From a virus, in the IMG/VR virus record IMGVR_UViG_3300025732_000098, positions 1 through 39,538 of that record: a DNA stretch of 39,538 nt; one strand, 5' to 3'. Position 1 is the stretch's first letter. Each line of letters begins with the position of its first letter. The notes under the pieces were generated by a model, which worked only from the letters and a program-made list of their open reading frames with translations, did not search any database and was not told where the DNA came from. This document shows, one piece after another, positions 23,270 through 31,580 of the stretch. The position numbers were made by a program, and so were the translations under genes.

Positions 23270-24186
23270 TGGCTATTACAGATGGTTCTTTAATTGACGG
23301 TGATGGTTCTACTCAATCAGTTGTTCCTACTGGAGATGAAACAAGCGGAGAGTTAATGGCTCTTGCTTATGGTATTACCAAAGAGTTGATAGCGCTATAC
23401 CCTGAACTAGAGCCTATTTACCAACTTTTTGTTAAGAAAAGGTTTACCGAAGCAAGACTTGCTTATTATAATTCTACATACTATAAGGACTTAACTCAGA
23501 CTTCTAAGACTAGAACAGAGAGTAAAGCAACCCAGCCTGGTGTTTATGCCCAGGAATTTGACGCTTGGAAAAAAGAACAAGTTGTTCGTATTAACAAAAA
23601 GGGTATTAAAGTAACTCCACAGATAGAGGGTCTACTTGAAGGCTATTATCTACAAGGTTTAACTGACTTACAGATTGATGCAAAAATTCTTGACTCTGGC
23701 TTGGTGGGAACTTTTGCTGGTTCTACCCTGGGTTTAGTAAATACCCTAAAGTCCCTTGCCGATGACCAAGGTGTTTCCCAATTACTTGGCAAAAATTACT
23801 GGGACAAAATCTCTAAAGGTTTATTTGAAGGCAGTATAAATGTAGAGGATGTAGAAGAAGAAATTAAACAAACTGCTATGTCTGCTTATCCAGCCTATGC
23901 TAAAGGCATAGAGGTAGGTAGAAGTTTCCAACAGCAAACCTCTGCACTGCGCCAGACTATTGCCAACCTACTAGAGATAGACGTAGATACAATTAATAAC
24001 AATAACTCTATGTTCAAGCAGTTAGTTAATTATACCAACCCTAAGACTAAAGAGCCAGAAATTATTTCTTTGTGGGAAGCAGAAAAGATAGTTAAAAGCA
24101 GTGACCAATGGATGACTACAAAGAATGCAAAAGAAACTTTTGACAATCTTGCTCTTAAGGTTCTTAAGGATTGGAGACTAGTTTAA
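23269..24186 (+). CDS. Virion-associated hypothetical protein
   Basis: This 305-residue, mainly helical protein starts in a TAATG overlap. Its N-terminal segment is Ser/Thr-rich, then helices (LMALAYGITKELIALYPELE) and a C-terminal helical region follow. The helical make-up and position match internal or ejection proteins, but nothing decisive was seen. Its stop overlaps the start of the next gene (TAATG). Confidence 0.6.
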   Translation: MAITDGSLIDGDGSTQSVVPTGDETSGELMALAYGITKELIALYPELEPIYQLFVKKRFTEARLAYYNSTYYKDLTQTSKTRTESKATQPGVYAQEFDAWKKEQVVRINKKGIKVTPQIEGLLEGYYLQGLTDLQIDAKILDSGLVGTFAGSTLGLVNTLKSLADDQGVSQLLGKNYWDKISKGLFEGSINVEDVEEEIKQTAMSAYPAYAKGIEVGRSFQQQTSALRQTIANLLEIDVDTINNNNSMFKQLVNYTNPKTKEPEIISLWEAEKIVKSSDQWMTTKNAKETFDNLALKVLKDWRLV

Positions 24187-25622
24187 TGGCTATAGAAAGT
24201 GGTCCTTTATTTGATGATGGTGGCTATCAGCCTGACTATGTAGAGCCTACCCCTTATGAAAATACTGATAGAATGGCAGAACTTGAGGCTGCAAGATTAG
24301 CAGCCTATGAAGAGACAGCCAAGGCCCGTGCTGCTACTGACCCGATGCTGGATATAACTCAACGTCCAGCAGCAGAACAAACAAACCCAAATTATATTTA
24401 TTATTACTCTTGGATTGGTGGCACTACTACTGGTCAATGGACACTATATCGTGCACCCAACACAGTAGAAAATCAACTTAAGTATGGTTCCCGCACCTTT
24501 GGTGGCACAACACAGGCTAGTTATACAAGTAGTTTAGGTGCCAATGCACTGGTAAACCAGCCTAATCCTACTATGGATGCTAACGGAAATGTTATTGGTT
24601 GGAATACACCTACTGATGTGACTGATACAGAAAGTACAACTAAAACAAATACAAAATTTAACTTTTCTTTTAATAATACAAATACTACTGATAATAAAAC
24701 TACAACTACAGATTCTGATATGACTGCTGCTTATATGGCTTTGCAGGAAAAACAAAGAACAGAAACTGCTATATCAACCCTTACTGATTTGTTTACTAAG
24801 TATGGGCTATCAAGTCTTATCCCTAAAATGAAAGAACTGGCTATTGCTGGTGCCACAGAAGCCACTATTTCTTTAGAACTTTCTAGTACTCCAGAGTGGA
24901 AAGAGCGGTTTAAGGCTAATGAAATCCGCAGAAAGAATAACCTAGCGGTTCTTGAGCCTGGTGAATACATAGCCCTTGAGGATAAGTATCGCCAAATCCT
25001 TCGGGCATATGGCCTAAAAAGATTTGACTCTGATGACTATGTAAGCAAGTTTATTGCTGGAGATATGTCACCTTCAGAGTTGCAAAGCAGAGTATCTATT
25101 GCTATAGACAGGGTTCAGAATGCTGACCCATTGGTTACAGATACACTACGTAGATTTTATAACATTACAACTACAGACCTTGCAGCATATCTGCTAAACC
25201 CAGAGGATGAACTGCCTAAGTTAGAGCGTCAGGTAACTGCTGCTGAAGTAGGTGCTAAGTTTGGAGAACAAGGATTATTGTCATCCTTAAATGCTGGACA
25301 AACTGGAACTGGTTTCAGCAATGTAAGCCGACAGACTCTTGGTGTAGATGCAATGGTTAAGGCTGGTGCTACAGCAGAGACTGCTGCTAGAGCAGCCCAA
25401 TACATTAGCGGTGTACTACCTAGAGCAGAATTTTTAAGTTCACTGTATGGAAATGCTTATGAACAATATGGCCAGTTAGAAGCAGAACAAGAGTCCGTGC
25501 TAGGACTTGCTTCCGCTGCCCGTGCAAGACAGCGCCTAAGTGCTAGAGAGAGAAGCCAATTCGGTGGTTCTTCTGGTATATCCAGAGCATCCTTTGGTTC
25601 TCAGTCACAAGGCAACTTCTAA
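24186..25622 (+). CDS. Virion-associated hypothetical protein with Thr/Asn-rich region
   Basis: The frame is open from 24171, but the ATG at 24186 is in a TAATG overlap with GGAG upstream. The 478-residue protein has a Tyr-rich N-terminal region, a Thr/Asn-rich low-complexity stretch (about 145-180), a helical middle, and a C-terminal Arg/Gln/Ser/Gly-rich tail (SARARQRLSARERSQFGGSS). It is the last gene before a 120-nt leader and the scaffold gene. Likely a structural or internal protein. Confidence 0.6.
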   Translation: MAIESGPLFDDGGYQPDYVEPTPYENTDRMAELEAARLAAYEETAKARAATDPMLDITQRPAAEQTNPNYIYYYSWIGGTTTGQWTLYRAPNTVENQLKYGSRTFGGTTQASYTSSLGANALVNQPNPTMDANGNVIGWNTPTDVTDTESTTKTNTKFNFSFNNTNTTDNKTTTTDSDMTAAYMALQEKQRTETAISTLTDLFTKYGLSSLIPKMKELAIAGATEATISLELSSTPEWKERFKANEIRRKNNLAVLEPGEYIALEDKYRQILRAYGLKRFDSDDYVSKFIAGDMSPSELQSRVSIAIDRVQNADPLVTDTLRRFYNITTTDLAAYLLNPEDELPKLERQVTAAEVGAKFGEQGLLSSLNAGQTGTGFSNVSRQTLGVDAMVKAGATAETAARAAQYISGVLPRAEFLSSLYGNAYEQYGQLEAEQESVLGLASAARARQRLSARERSQFGGSSGISRASFGSQSQGNF

Positions 25623-25742
25623 GAATCCCTAGACGGACCCATCGGCCCCGTCAGGTGTATTAGACCGATAGCAAGAGCCAGCCTATTTACCCCGAGTAGA
25701 ACTGTGGCTTGCGACTAACAACGAATAGAAAGGGTGGTTGCT
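25623..25742 (+). ncRNA. Structured leader before the scaffold and capsid genes (candidate)
   Basis: This 120-nt gap, in an operon that otherwise has almost none, has a 5-bp stem GACGG/CCGTC (25632-25636 with 25648-25652). Its loop carries ATCGG (25641-25645), complementary to CCGAT at 25665-25669, which would form a pseudoknot. A further stem pairs GCAA-GA-GCCA (25671-25680) with TGGCTTGC (25705-25712). It is richer in GC than its neighbours. AAAGGGTGG before 25743 is the probable ribosome binding site of the scaffold gene. A regulator of capsid output or an mRNA processing site is possible. Confidence 0.4.
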
Positions 25743-26213
25743 ATGAGCAACAACTACTGGGACGAAGAAGACGATGACCAAGACAACGAACAGTTTGCTA
25801 CTGGTGATGACTTAGTTAAAAAACTAAGAAAAGCCAAACGAGCAGATGAAAAACGTATCAAGGAACTCACAGAGCAACTTGAGGAATTATCCAAGGTGCA
25901 GCGTGAGCGAACTGTCAAGGAAGTCCTAGAAAAGAAGGGTATCAATACCAAGGCTGCACGTCTTATTCTAAAAGACCTGGGCGATATAACAGAGGAATCT
26001 CTGAACGGATGGCTCCAAGAAAATGGAGACCTGATTGGGTATCAGCCAGAAATTAAGAGTGAGGAACAGCAACAGAATCTAGCGGCATTACGCCAGCAGG
26101 ATGTTGTTACGCAGAGTGGAATTGCCCCTGACAAGATGAATGATTTAACAGCAAAACTTGATAATGCACAAAGTGCAGATGAGTTACTTGCTTTCCTTCG
26201 TTCACAATCATAA
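25743..26213 (+). CDS. Capsid scaffolding protein
   Basis: The frame starts at a GTG at 25734, but the ATG at 25743 is preferred; the difference is three codons. The 156-residue acidic protein has a disordered acidic N-terminus (WDEEDDDQDNEQF), a coiled coil (about 20-60, LRKAKRADEKRIKELTEQLE), and a Gln-rich helical C-terminal half. Size, composition and position directly before the capsid gene are typical of scaffolds. It would be removed from the prohead during maturation. Confidence 0.82.
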   Translation: MSNNYWDEEDDDQDNEQFATGDDLVKKLRKAKRADEKRIKELTEQLEELSKVQRERTVKEVLEKKGINTKAARLILKDLGDITEESLNGWLQENGDLIGYQPEIKSEEQQQNLAALRQQDVVTQSGIAPDKMNDLTAKLDNAQSADELLAFLRSQS

Positions 26214-26241
26214 CTCGTTCATAGTCTAGGAGACTAATTAA

Positions 26242-27189
26242 ATGGCATATGTATCAACAGACTCCGCCTCTTTAGGTGGAACCGCTGGTGCTGCTGGTCT
26301 AGTTCAGAAGGCGTATGACCGCCTTCTTGAATTTGCTCTCCGCTCAGAACCACTAATCCGTTCTGTCGCAGATAAGCGCCCAGCAAAGCAAGCAATCCCT
26401 GGCTCAACAGTCGTTCTACAACGTTATGTTGACCTTTCCGCTGCAACTTCAACACTGACTGAAACAACAGACCCAGATGCAGTTGCAATGTCTACACCTA
26501 CCTCAGTTACCATTACTCTTAATGAGTACGGTAACTCAGTACTAGTTACCCGTGCGTTGGAACTCTTCAGCCTTGCTGATGTAGACCCAGCAATCGCTAA
26601 CATTATTGCGTTCAACCTTGCCGATTCTATTGACCAGGTTGCAATGACAACTCTACGTGGTGGAAGCAACGTGATTTACTCAGGTTCAACCGCTACATCT
26701 ACCGCAACAATTACTGCTGCTGCAACACTATCTTCTGCAAACATCCGCAAGGCTGTTGCTAAGTTACGTGCTAACAAGGCTGTTGCTCGCAAGGGCTCAC
26801 TATTCTGGGCTGGTATTCACCCAGAGGTTTCACACGACCTTCGTGCAGAGACAGGCTCAGCAGGATGGCTTCTACCTAATCAGTACGGTGCTTCACAGGA
26901 CCGCATCTGGACAGGTGAAATCGGAACATACGAAGGTGCATTCTTCGTAGAGTCCCCACGTCTATACGCTGCAACTGATGGTGCTTCATCTGCAAAGGTG
27001 TACCGCACAATCCTTTGCGGACAGCAGGCTCTTGCTGAGGCAGTTGCTGAAGAGCCACACGTAGTCATCGGACCAGTAGTAGACCGCTTGATGCGTCACC
27101 GCCCAATGGGCTGGTACGGCGTACTCGGCTTCGCTCGCTACCGCGAAGAGGCTTTGTACCGCATTGAAAGCGGTTCATCAATCGCTTAG
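26242..27189 (+). CDS. Major capsid protein (HK97 fold)
   Basis: This 315-residue protein has AGGAGACTAA upstream of the ATG. It shows the N4-gp56-like/HK97 order: an N-terminal helix (VQKAYDRLLEFALRSEPLIR), beta segments (STVVLQRYVDLS), the spine helix (about 120-135), and a C-terminal axial-domain beta region (EEPHVVIGPVVDRLMRHRPM). Codon usage appears richer in GC-ending codons than in its neighbours, as expected for a highly expressed gene. It forms the icosahedral shell. A hairpin follows the stop. Confidence 0.9.
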   Translation: MAYVSTDSASLGGTAGAAGLVQKAYDRLLEFALRSEPLIRSVADKRPAKQAIPGSTVVLQRYVDLSAATSTLTETTDPDAVAMSTPTSVTITLNEYGNSVLVTRALELFSLADVDPAIANIIAFNLADSIDQVAMTTLRGGSNVIYSGSTATSTATITAAATLSSANIRKAVAKLRANKAVARKGSLFWAGIHPEVSHDLRAETGSAGWLLPNQYGASQDRIWTGEIGTYEGAFFVESPRLYAATDGASSAKVYRTILCGQQALAEAVAEEPHVVIGPVVDRLMRHRPMGWYGVLGFARYREEALYRIESGSSIA

Positions 27190-27202
27190 TTGATTGACTC
27201 TG

Positions 27203-27224
27203 GGGGATAGGGAAACCTGTCCCC
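27203..27224 (+). terminator. GAAA-loop hairpin after the capsid gene
   Basis: A 9-bp stem pairs GGGGATAGG (27203-27211) with 27216-27224, with one G-U pair and a GAAA (GNRA) tetraloop. A short TTT follows. It may be a partial terminator or a 3' stability element that raises capsid output relative to downstream genes. Confidence 0.7.
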
Positions 27225-27251
27225 TTTGGGTGAGTTCACTAAAGGAGAATA

Positions 27252-27521
27252 ATGGCGAACTATACATTTAAAACACCAGTTGCTAAAGAGGGGCCAATAG
27301 GTAAACACCGCTTGTTCCGCTTTTATAAACTGGATAAAGGTATTTCCATTGTTAAGTCTGGTTCAGTTTATTCTCAGATTAGATACCCAACTGATGACAG
27401 TTTAAGTTCTTATTCAGAAGTTTACCTTGGTGGTAGAAACCATACTGTTGATGAGACAACTAAGGCAGCACTTATTGCTGCCAATGTAGGAGTTACGGAG
27501 GCTAACTTTACCGCACTATGA
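27252..27521 (+). CDS. Small beta-rich virion protein (candidate decoration protein)
   Basis: This 89-residue protein (MANYTFKTPVAKEGPIGKHR ...) is beta-rich with a C-terminal helix (TTKAALIAANVG). AAAGGAG precedes the ATG. It comes right after the capsid gene, where decoration or head-completion proteins often lie. No family was recognised with confidence; the end overlaps the next start by ATGA. Confidence 0.65.
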   Translation: MANYTFKTPVAKEGPIGKHRLFRFYKLDKGISIVKSGSVYSQIRYPTDDSLSSYSEVYLGGRNHTVDETTKAALIAANVGVTEANFTAL

Positions 27522-27823
27522 AGCACTGGGAACATCATCCAGAGTATGTAGAAGGTTGTTTTGGCTGTAAAGCCTCAACACTACAGATGAACCCTGGGGA
27601 CGCAAAGAGAGATATTCCTGACAAGAAGTGGAACGCTGAACTACAAGCATATAGAGATGCTAGAGCACAGGGTATCCAGCCGTCAGGAACACGTATGAAA
27701 GATATACAAGAAGCACACCAAGCATCAGAGGTTCTGGGCAAACCTTATAATGCTGACAGTATGCCCAAAGCCAAACAGATTACCAAGGGAGTGGCCGAGG
27801 TAATGAAAGAGATAGGAAAATAA
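27518..27823 (+). CDS. Hypothetical protein with N-terminal Cys/His pair
   Basis: This 101-residue protein has HPEYVEGCFGCKASTLQ near the start, which could bind one metal, followed by a Lys/Arg-rich helical part (RDARAQGIQPSGTRMKD). It starts in an ATGA overlap and ends in a TAATG overlap. Short proteins with this N-terminus occur beside capsid genes in other actinophages as far as I recall. Confidence 0.6.
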   Translation: MKHWEHHPEYVEGCFGCKASTLQMNPGDAKRDIPDKKWNAELQAYRDARAQGIQPSGTRMKDIQEAHQASEVLGKPYNADSMPKAKQITKGVAEVMKEIGK

Positions 27824-27960
27824 TGTCAGTTAAAAGCGAAAAGTATAAGTCTAAAAAGGCTATGAAAAAGCACGAAAAGACTGAATCAAAAAAAGAAATG
27901 ATGATGGAATACGGCAAGGGTAAAGCAACAAAGAAAATGACTAAGAAAGGCAAGAAGTAA
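27823..27960 (+). CDS. Tiny Lys-rich protein (45 aa)
   Basis: This ORF (MSVKSEKYKSKKAMKKHEKT ...) is about 40 % Lys/Arg, with a Met-rich middle and a KKMTKKGKK end. It starts and ends in TAATG overlaps in the run of small basic genes after the capsid gene. Nucleic-acid binding is likely from charge alone. Confidence 0.65.
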   Translation: MSVKSEKYKSKKAMKKHEKTESKKEMMMEYGKGKATKKMTKKGKK

Positions 27961-28109
27961 TGGCAAAGAAAGATTATTCAGTAAAGATGTCTAGTTCTCG
28001 CGCTAAGACACCTGCACAGGTTGGTCGTATGAACGCGCTAGATAGAGCAATTGCTACTGGTGTTCCGCTAAAGAGCAAGAACAAGAATGCAAAGAAGAAA
28101 GTACGCTAA
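27960..28109 (+). CDS. Tiny basic protein (49 aa)
   Basis: The ORF (MAKKDYSVKMSSSRAKTPAQ ...) ends in KSKNKNAKKKVR. It is chained to its neighbours by TAATG overlaps. Basic and probably disordered; function unknown. Confidence 0.65.
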   Translation: MAKKDYSVKMSSSRAKTPAQVGRMNALDRAIATGVPLKSKNKNAKKKVR

Positions 28110-28297
28110 TGAAGAAGTCAGCCAAGCATCCAGGATTCAAAGCAGCCCAATCACAAATTGCCAAAAAGCAGGGTATCTCAAAGGAACGTGCAGGAGCAAT
28201 CCTTGCGGCTGGTGCTCGGAAAGCCTCAGCAGCAGCCAAGAAGAAGAACCCAAACCTTAAGAAGGTTAAGGGTGCTATGAAGAAAGGTAAGAAATAA
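28109..28297 (+). CDS. Small basic helical protein (62 aa)
   Basis: The protein has a conserved-looking pattern, KHPGFKAAQSQIAKKQGISK then AGAILAAGARKASAAAKKKN, repeated in many phage genomes as far as I recall. Ala/Lys composition and a short helix pair suggest DNA or RNA contact, or capsid lining. TAATG overlaps at both ends. Confidence 0.68.
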   Translation: MKKSAKHPGFKAAQSQIAKKQGISKERAGAILAAGARKASAAAKKKNPNLKKVKGAMKKGKK

Positions 28298-28569
28298 TGG
28301 CAGCAAAAAAAGTAATTAAGATTAATAGCAATCCAAATAAAACAAAAATTGCAACTAGTAGCCCTACTTCTGATGCAGTAAGACAATGGTCTAATGAAAA
28401 TAGGACTAGAGAAAAATATTATAATCTTGAAAAAGGAAGTACTAAGTCTATTTATAAAATTAATAGCAATCCAAAACCAGGTAAGACAACCGTTTCACCT
28501 ATGGCTAATGTTCGTGGCCGTATTGTTGGTGGCGGTCTTGGCGGTATGTTCGGAACTAAGAACCGTTAA
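28297..28569 (+). CDS. Small basic protein with repeated INSNP motif
   Basis: This 90-residue protein has the motif KINSNP twice (about residues 8-13 and 54-59), each followed by a basic stretch, then a Gly-rich C-terminus (GRIVGGGLGGMFGTKNR). A small duplication probably produced the two motifs. TAATG at both ends. Function unknown. Confidence 0.6.
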   Translation: MAAKKVIKINSNPNKTKIATSSPTSDAVRQWSNENRTREKYYNLEKGSTKSIYKINSNPKPGKTTVSPMANVRGRIVGGGLGGMFGTKNR

Positions 28570-28712
28570 TGTCTTCAGGTAAGTATAAGCAACACAGAAA
28601 ATTTAATAAAGTACAAATCAAAAACGGAATGGTAGTACGGCTTAACAAAAATGGAACAGTTAGGTCAGTACTAGGAAAGTATGGGGAGTATGGAAAACAA
28701 AAGCAAGCGTGA
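28569..28712 (+). CDS. Tiny basic protein (47 aa)
   Basis: A 47-residue Lys-rich ORF (MSSGKYKQHRKFNKVQIKNG ...) in a TAATG overlap with its upstream neighbour. Its end runs 23 nt into the next gene and carries that gene's GGGGAG ribosome binding site. Function unknown. Confidence 0.55.
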   Translation: MSSGKYKQHRKFNKVQIKNGMVVRLNKNGTVRSVLGKYGEYGKQKQA

Positions 28713-28986
28713 CCCACGCCTAGCACGTGCAGGCGTATCTGGGTTTAACAAGCCGAAACGTACTCCCAATCATCCTACTAAGTCACACGTGGTTGTGGCT
28801 AAGTCTGGTGACCAAGTTAAGACTATCCGCTTTGGTGAGCAGGGTGCCAAGACTGCTGGCGCACCAAAGGCTGGAGAGTCAAAGCGTATGAAGATGAAGC
28901 GTAAATCATTTAAGGCTCGTCATCAAAAGAATATAGCAAAGGGCAAAATGAGTGCAGCCTATTGGGCTGACAAAGTTAAATGGTAA
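28690..28986 (+). CDS. DUF6321-like basic protein
   Basis: The ATG at 28690 has GGGGAG upstream and is preferred over the frame's first ATG at 28681. The 98-residue basic protein has the pattern SHVVVAKSGDQVKTIRFGEQG and SFKARHQKNIAKGKMSAAYW. This matches the DUF6321-type pattern seen in T4-like cyanophages, from memory. The conserved ARHxKNI-KGKMSAAYW end suggests nucleic-acid contact. It is the last of the post-capsid basic genes. Confidence 0.65.
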   Translation: MENKSKRDPRLARAGVSGFNKPKRTPNHPTKSHVVVAKSGDQVKTIRFGEQGAKTAGAPKAGESKRMKMKRKSFKARHQKNIAKGKMSAAYWADKVKW

Positions 28987-29000
28987 GAAAGTAGGGGACA

Positions 29001-29678
29001 ATGGCAGAAGAAACAGTATCGCTAGTATGGTGTGACAACGGTATGGTAGATGGCAAGTTTGCCCAAGGTATTGCCGATGTGCTACTAAAATCTGGCGTAA
29101 AGTTTGAGACAACACTACGCAGCCACGGCAATCAGATTGCCAGACAGCGTGAAGAGTCAATCAACTATTGGTATGAAAACAATAAGTCTGACTGGCTATT
29201 CTGGGTAGACTCAGATGTAGTAGTAAGCCCTGAAGTTTTTTTAAGACTTTGGAATAAAAAAGATGCTTTAACTAAGCCACTACTAACTGGTGTTTACTTT
29301 ACAACTAATAACCCAGAAGAACCACTAATGATACCTCTACCTACTGTATTCAAGTTTGTAGATAACGATGAAGGATTTGCATTAGAAAGAATTCATCCAC
29401 TACCTAAAGATGCTCTGATTAAAGTAGATGCAGCAGGTATGGGCTTGGTGCTTATGCACCGAAGCGTGGTAGAAAGAATCCGTAAAGTTGTTCCAGATGC
29501 CACTATGTTCCAAGAGTTAGGCACTGGCAAGAAGTTTATAGGCGAAGATATATTCTTCTTTGCCCTATGTAATCAGGCAGAAGTACCACTCTGGTGCGAT
29601 ACAGGAGCAACGGCTCCACATATGAAAAGATTTAGTTTTGATGAACATTACTATAACGCAATGACCAAAGGAAGATAA
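29001..29678 (+). CDS. GT-A glycosyltransferase (family 2-like)
   Basis: This 225-residue protein has the DxD sugar-nucleotide motif in WLFWVDSDVVV (D70/D72), preceded by an IARQREESINYWYENN helix. A later GEDIFFFALC segment fits the general acid/base region of GT-A enzymes. GGGGACA precedes the ATG. Lying between the basic genes and the fibre genes, it probably adds sugars to a virion or fibre protein, or to host surface polymer. Confidence 0.75.
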   Translation: MAEETVSLVWCDNGMVDGKFAQGIADVLLKSGVKFETTLRSHGNQIARQREESINYWYENNKSDWLFWVDSDVVVSPEVFLRLWNKKDALTKPLLTGVYFTTNNPEEPLMIPLPTVFKFVDNDEGFALERIHPLPKDALIKVDAAGMGLVLMHRSVVERIRKVVPDATMFQELGTGKKFIGEDIFFFALCNQAEVPLWCDTGATAPHMKRFSFDEHYYNAMTKGR

Positions 29679-29680
29679 CA

Positions 29681-29953
29681 ATGGCTGTAGGTACTGCTGG
29701 TAGCACTTTATGTGCTGAACTTAATAGGTTAGCCAATGGCGGAACATATCCTGCTATAACTGCATTCTTGGATGAACAAGGTGCTGCTAATGCTTGGGCT
29801 GGTACATCAGGACTAGGGATTATTGCTGCGCTGAATATTAAGAACAGCGTTACCGACCCATCTCTTTATCTAGATTTAAATGGGGTATGTAATGCCCTAG
29901 CAGGTACCACAGACAAATCAGCGGTTGACGCATTAAGGAGCATCTCTTCGTGA
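29681..29953 (+). CDS. Hypothetical protein (90 aa)
   Basis: An Ala/Gly-rich small protein (MAVGTAGSTLCAELNRLANG ...) with two similar helical segments, AELNRLANGGTYPAITAFLD and CNALAGTTDKSAVDALR. Its start follows the glycosyltransferase stop by two bases. Its end is a GTGA overlap. Function unknown. Confidence 0.6.
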   Translation: MAVGTAGSTLCAELNRLANGGTYPAITAFLDEQGAANAWAGTSGLGIIAALNIKNSVTDPSLYLDLNGVCNALAGTTDKSAVDALRSISS

Positions 29954-30291
29954 GCGCAAAGTATAATTTGGTCTGCGAGCAGGCTACAACGTTCAACCTA
30001 CAGTTTACAGTTAAGACTGGTGATACTGCTTGGAACTTAACTGATTATACAGCCACAATGACTGTCAAGCCATTTCCTAACTCAACCACAACTACCGTAT
30101 TGGCTACCAATGCTAATGGCAAGATTGCCCTAGGTGGTTCTACTGGAACCGTCACTATTACTTTATCGGCTACTGAAACAGGGGCTATTACCCCTGGCAA
30201 GTATGATTATGATTTTGTTCTAGACTCAGGCTCAGTTGTTACCCGACTACTTGAAGGTAAGTTCATAGTAACAGCAGGTATCACAGTATGA
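29950..30291 (+). CDS. Beta-sandwich tail/fibre-associated protein (candidate)
   Basis: This 113-residue protein starts at GTG in a GTGA overlap. It is beta-rich and Thr-rich: [33 protein letters not shown], then [20 protein letters not shown]. The pattern is typical of the BppU N-terminal/Ig-like domains found beside phage fibres. It overlaps the collagen-like gene by ATGA, so it may be its partner. Confidence 0.6.
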   Translation: MSAKYNLVCEQATTFNLQFTVKTGDTAWNLTDYTATMTVKPFPNSTTTTVLATNANGKIALGGSTGTVTITLSATETGAITPGKYDYDFVLDSGSVVTRLLEGKFIVTAGITV

Positions 30292-31562
30292 GTGAAACTA
30301 TCGTAGTTGTAGAGCAACCTAGTAGCAGTGCAATCACCCTTAATATCAGTCCAGCGACTGAGGCTACTGAGGTTATTGTCATCGCTGAGGAACAGCCTGA
30401 GACTTCTGTAGTTATCTCTAATGACCAAGGCCCACAAGGCATTCCAGGAGTTACAGGCCCTACTGGCCCTACGGGGGCCACTGGGCCTACAGGTGCTGGT
30501 GCAACAGGCGCTACAGGCCCCACAGGGGCTGTAGGAGTCACTGGAGCGACAGGCCCAGTAGGTGCCACAGGTCCTGCAGGTGCAACAGGAGCGACTGGTC
30601 CAATAGGACCTGCTGGCGCTACAGGAGCAACTGGTGCTACTGGTGCAGACTCTACAGTTGCTGGTCCTACGGGAGCCACAGGCCCCGCTGGGGCTACAGG
30701 ACCTACTGGCCCTGCTGGTGCCGATTCAACTGTACCAGGGCCTATAGGTGCTACTGGCCCAACGGGGGCTACTGGTCCAGCAGGAGCGGATTCAACAGTT
30801 CCTGGTCCAACTGGAGCAACTGGCCCTACGGGCCCTGCAGGTGCTACAGGTGCAACAGGACCACAAGGAGCAGACTCTACAGTTCCAGGTCCTACTGGTG
30901 CTACTGGCCCGACTGGACCGATAGGAGCAACAGGACCTGCAGGTGCAGACTCAACAGTGCCAGGACCAACAGGTGCGACAGGTCCTGCTGGAGCAACGGG
31001 ACCGATTGGCGCAACAGGGCCAGTTGGTGCTACGGGAGCAACAGGGCCGACAGGAGCAGCAGGAAGTGGAGTTGTTCTTGTAGCCTATGGAACTTTTGAT
31101 GTTGTTAATACAACAACACTTACCAGTGTCATTACCTATGGAATTTCCAATCCGACTGCTGGAACTTTCTACAGAGTAACTATCGGTGGACAGTATTTGA
31201 ATAACTCTGGCGCAAACAAAACTTTAAGAATCCAAGTGAGTTTCGGTGGCTCCGCTGTTTATACTGCAACATCAGGTAACTTATCAGCAAACGCTAACAC
31301 AAGGTCTTTCAAATATGAAACTTTGCTTTTCTGCCCTAGCACAACTACACAAAGAATTGTTACTCAGGCGTTTCTGGCGGGTACTGCTACTGCAGACGGA
31401 ACTGCTACTTGGGCAACAAACAATCTTGTATACTTAGGTGAGCGGGAAACTTCTGTTGATACATCTACTTCTAAAGATTTAGAAGTACAGTTTGCTCACA
31501 GCGTTGCTGCTACTACTATTGAAATCAGTGGTAACTACCGTATTGAAAAAATAATTCCATAA
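30288..31562 (+). CDS. Collagen-like fibre protein
   Basis: This 424-residue protein has a beta-like N-terminal part (1-47), a Gly-X-Y collagen stretch (about 48-260) rich in GPT, GAT and GPA, and a C-terminal beta-rich domain (261-424) that may be a jelly-roll receptor-binding head. The triplets are broken by five STV(P/A) insertions after GAD (Ser at 122, 147, 169, 197 and 222). Trimeric collagen shafts are known in phage fibres. Two glycosyltransferase genes flank this cluster. Confidence 0.85.
   Translation: MSETIVVVEQPSSSAITLNISPATEATEVIVIAEEQPETSVVISNDQGPQGIPGVTGPTGPTGATGPTGAGATGATGPTGAVGVTGATGPVGATGPAGATGATGPIGPAGATGATGATGADSTVAGPTGATGPAGATGPTGPAGADSTVPGPIGATGPTGATGPAGADSTVPGPTGATGPTGPAGATGATGPQGADSTVPGPTGATGPTGPIGATGPAGADSTVPGPTGATGPAGATGPIGATGPVGATGATGPTGAAGSGVVLVAYGTFDVVNTTTLTSVITYGISNPTAGTFYRVTIGGQYLNNSGANKTLRIQVSFGGSAVYTATSGNLSANANTRSFKYETLLFCPSTTTQRIVTQAFLAGTATADGTATWATNNLVYLGERETSVDTSTSKDLEVQFAHSVAATTIEISGNYRIEKIIP
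30429..31067 (+). repeat. Collagen-type Gly-X-Y repeat with spaced GAD-STVP modules
   Basis: Coding triplet repeat within the fibre gene. The five GAD-STV(P/A) interruptions are spaced 25, 22, 28 and 25 residues apart. Nucleotide codons vary between copies while the protein motif is kept, so the repeat is not a recent exact duplication. Confidence 0.85.
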
Positions 31563-31580
31563 TAAACTAAAGGGGACACA

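Noticed and set aside
30281-30679. A 132-codon minus-strand Pro/Ala/Val-rich ORF.
   Set aside because: It is the antisense shadow of the Gly-Pro-Thr collagen repeat, which opens long frames on the other strand.
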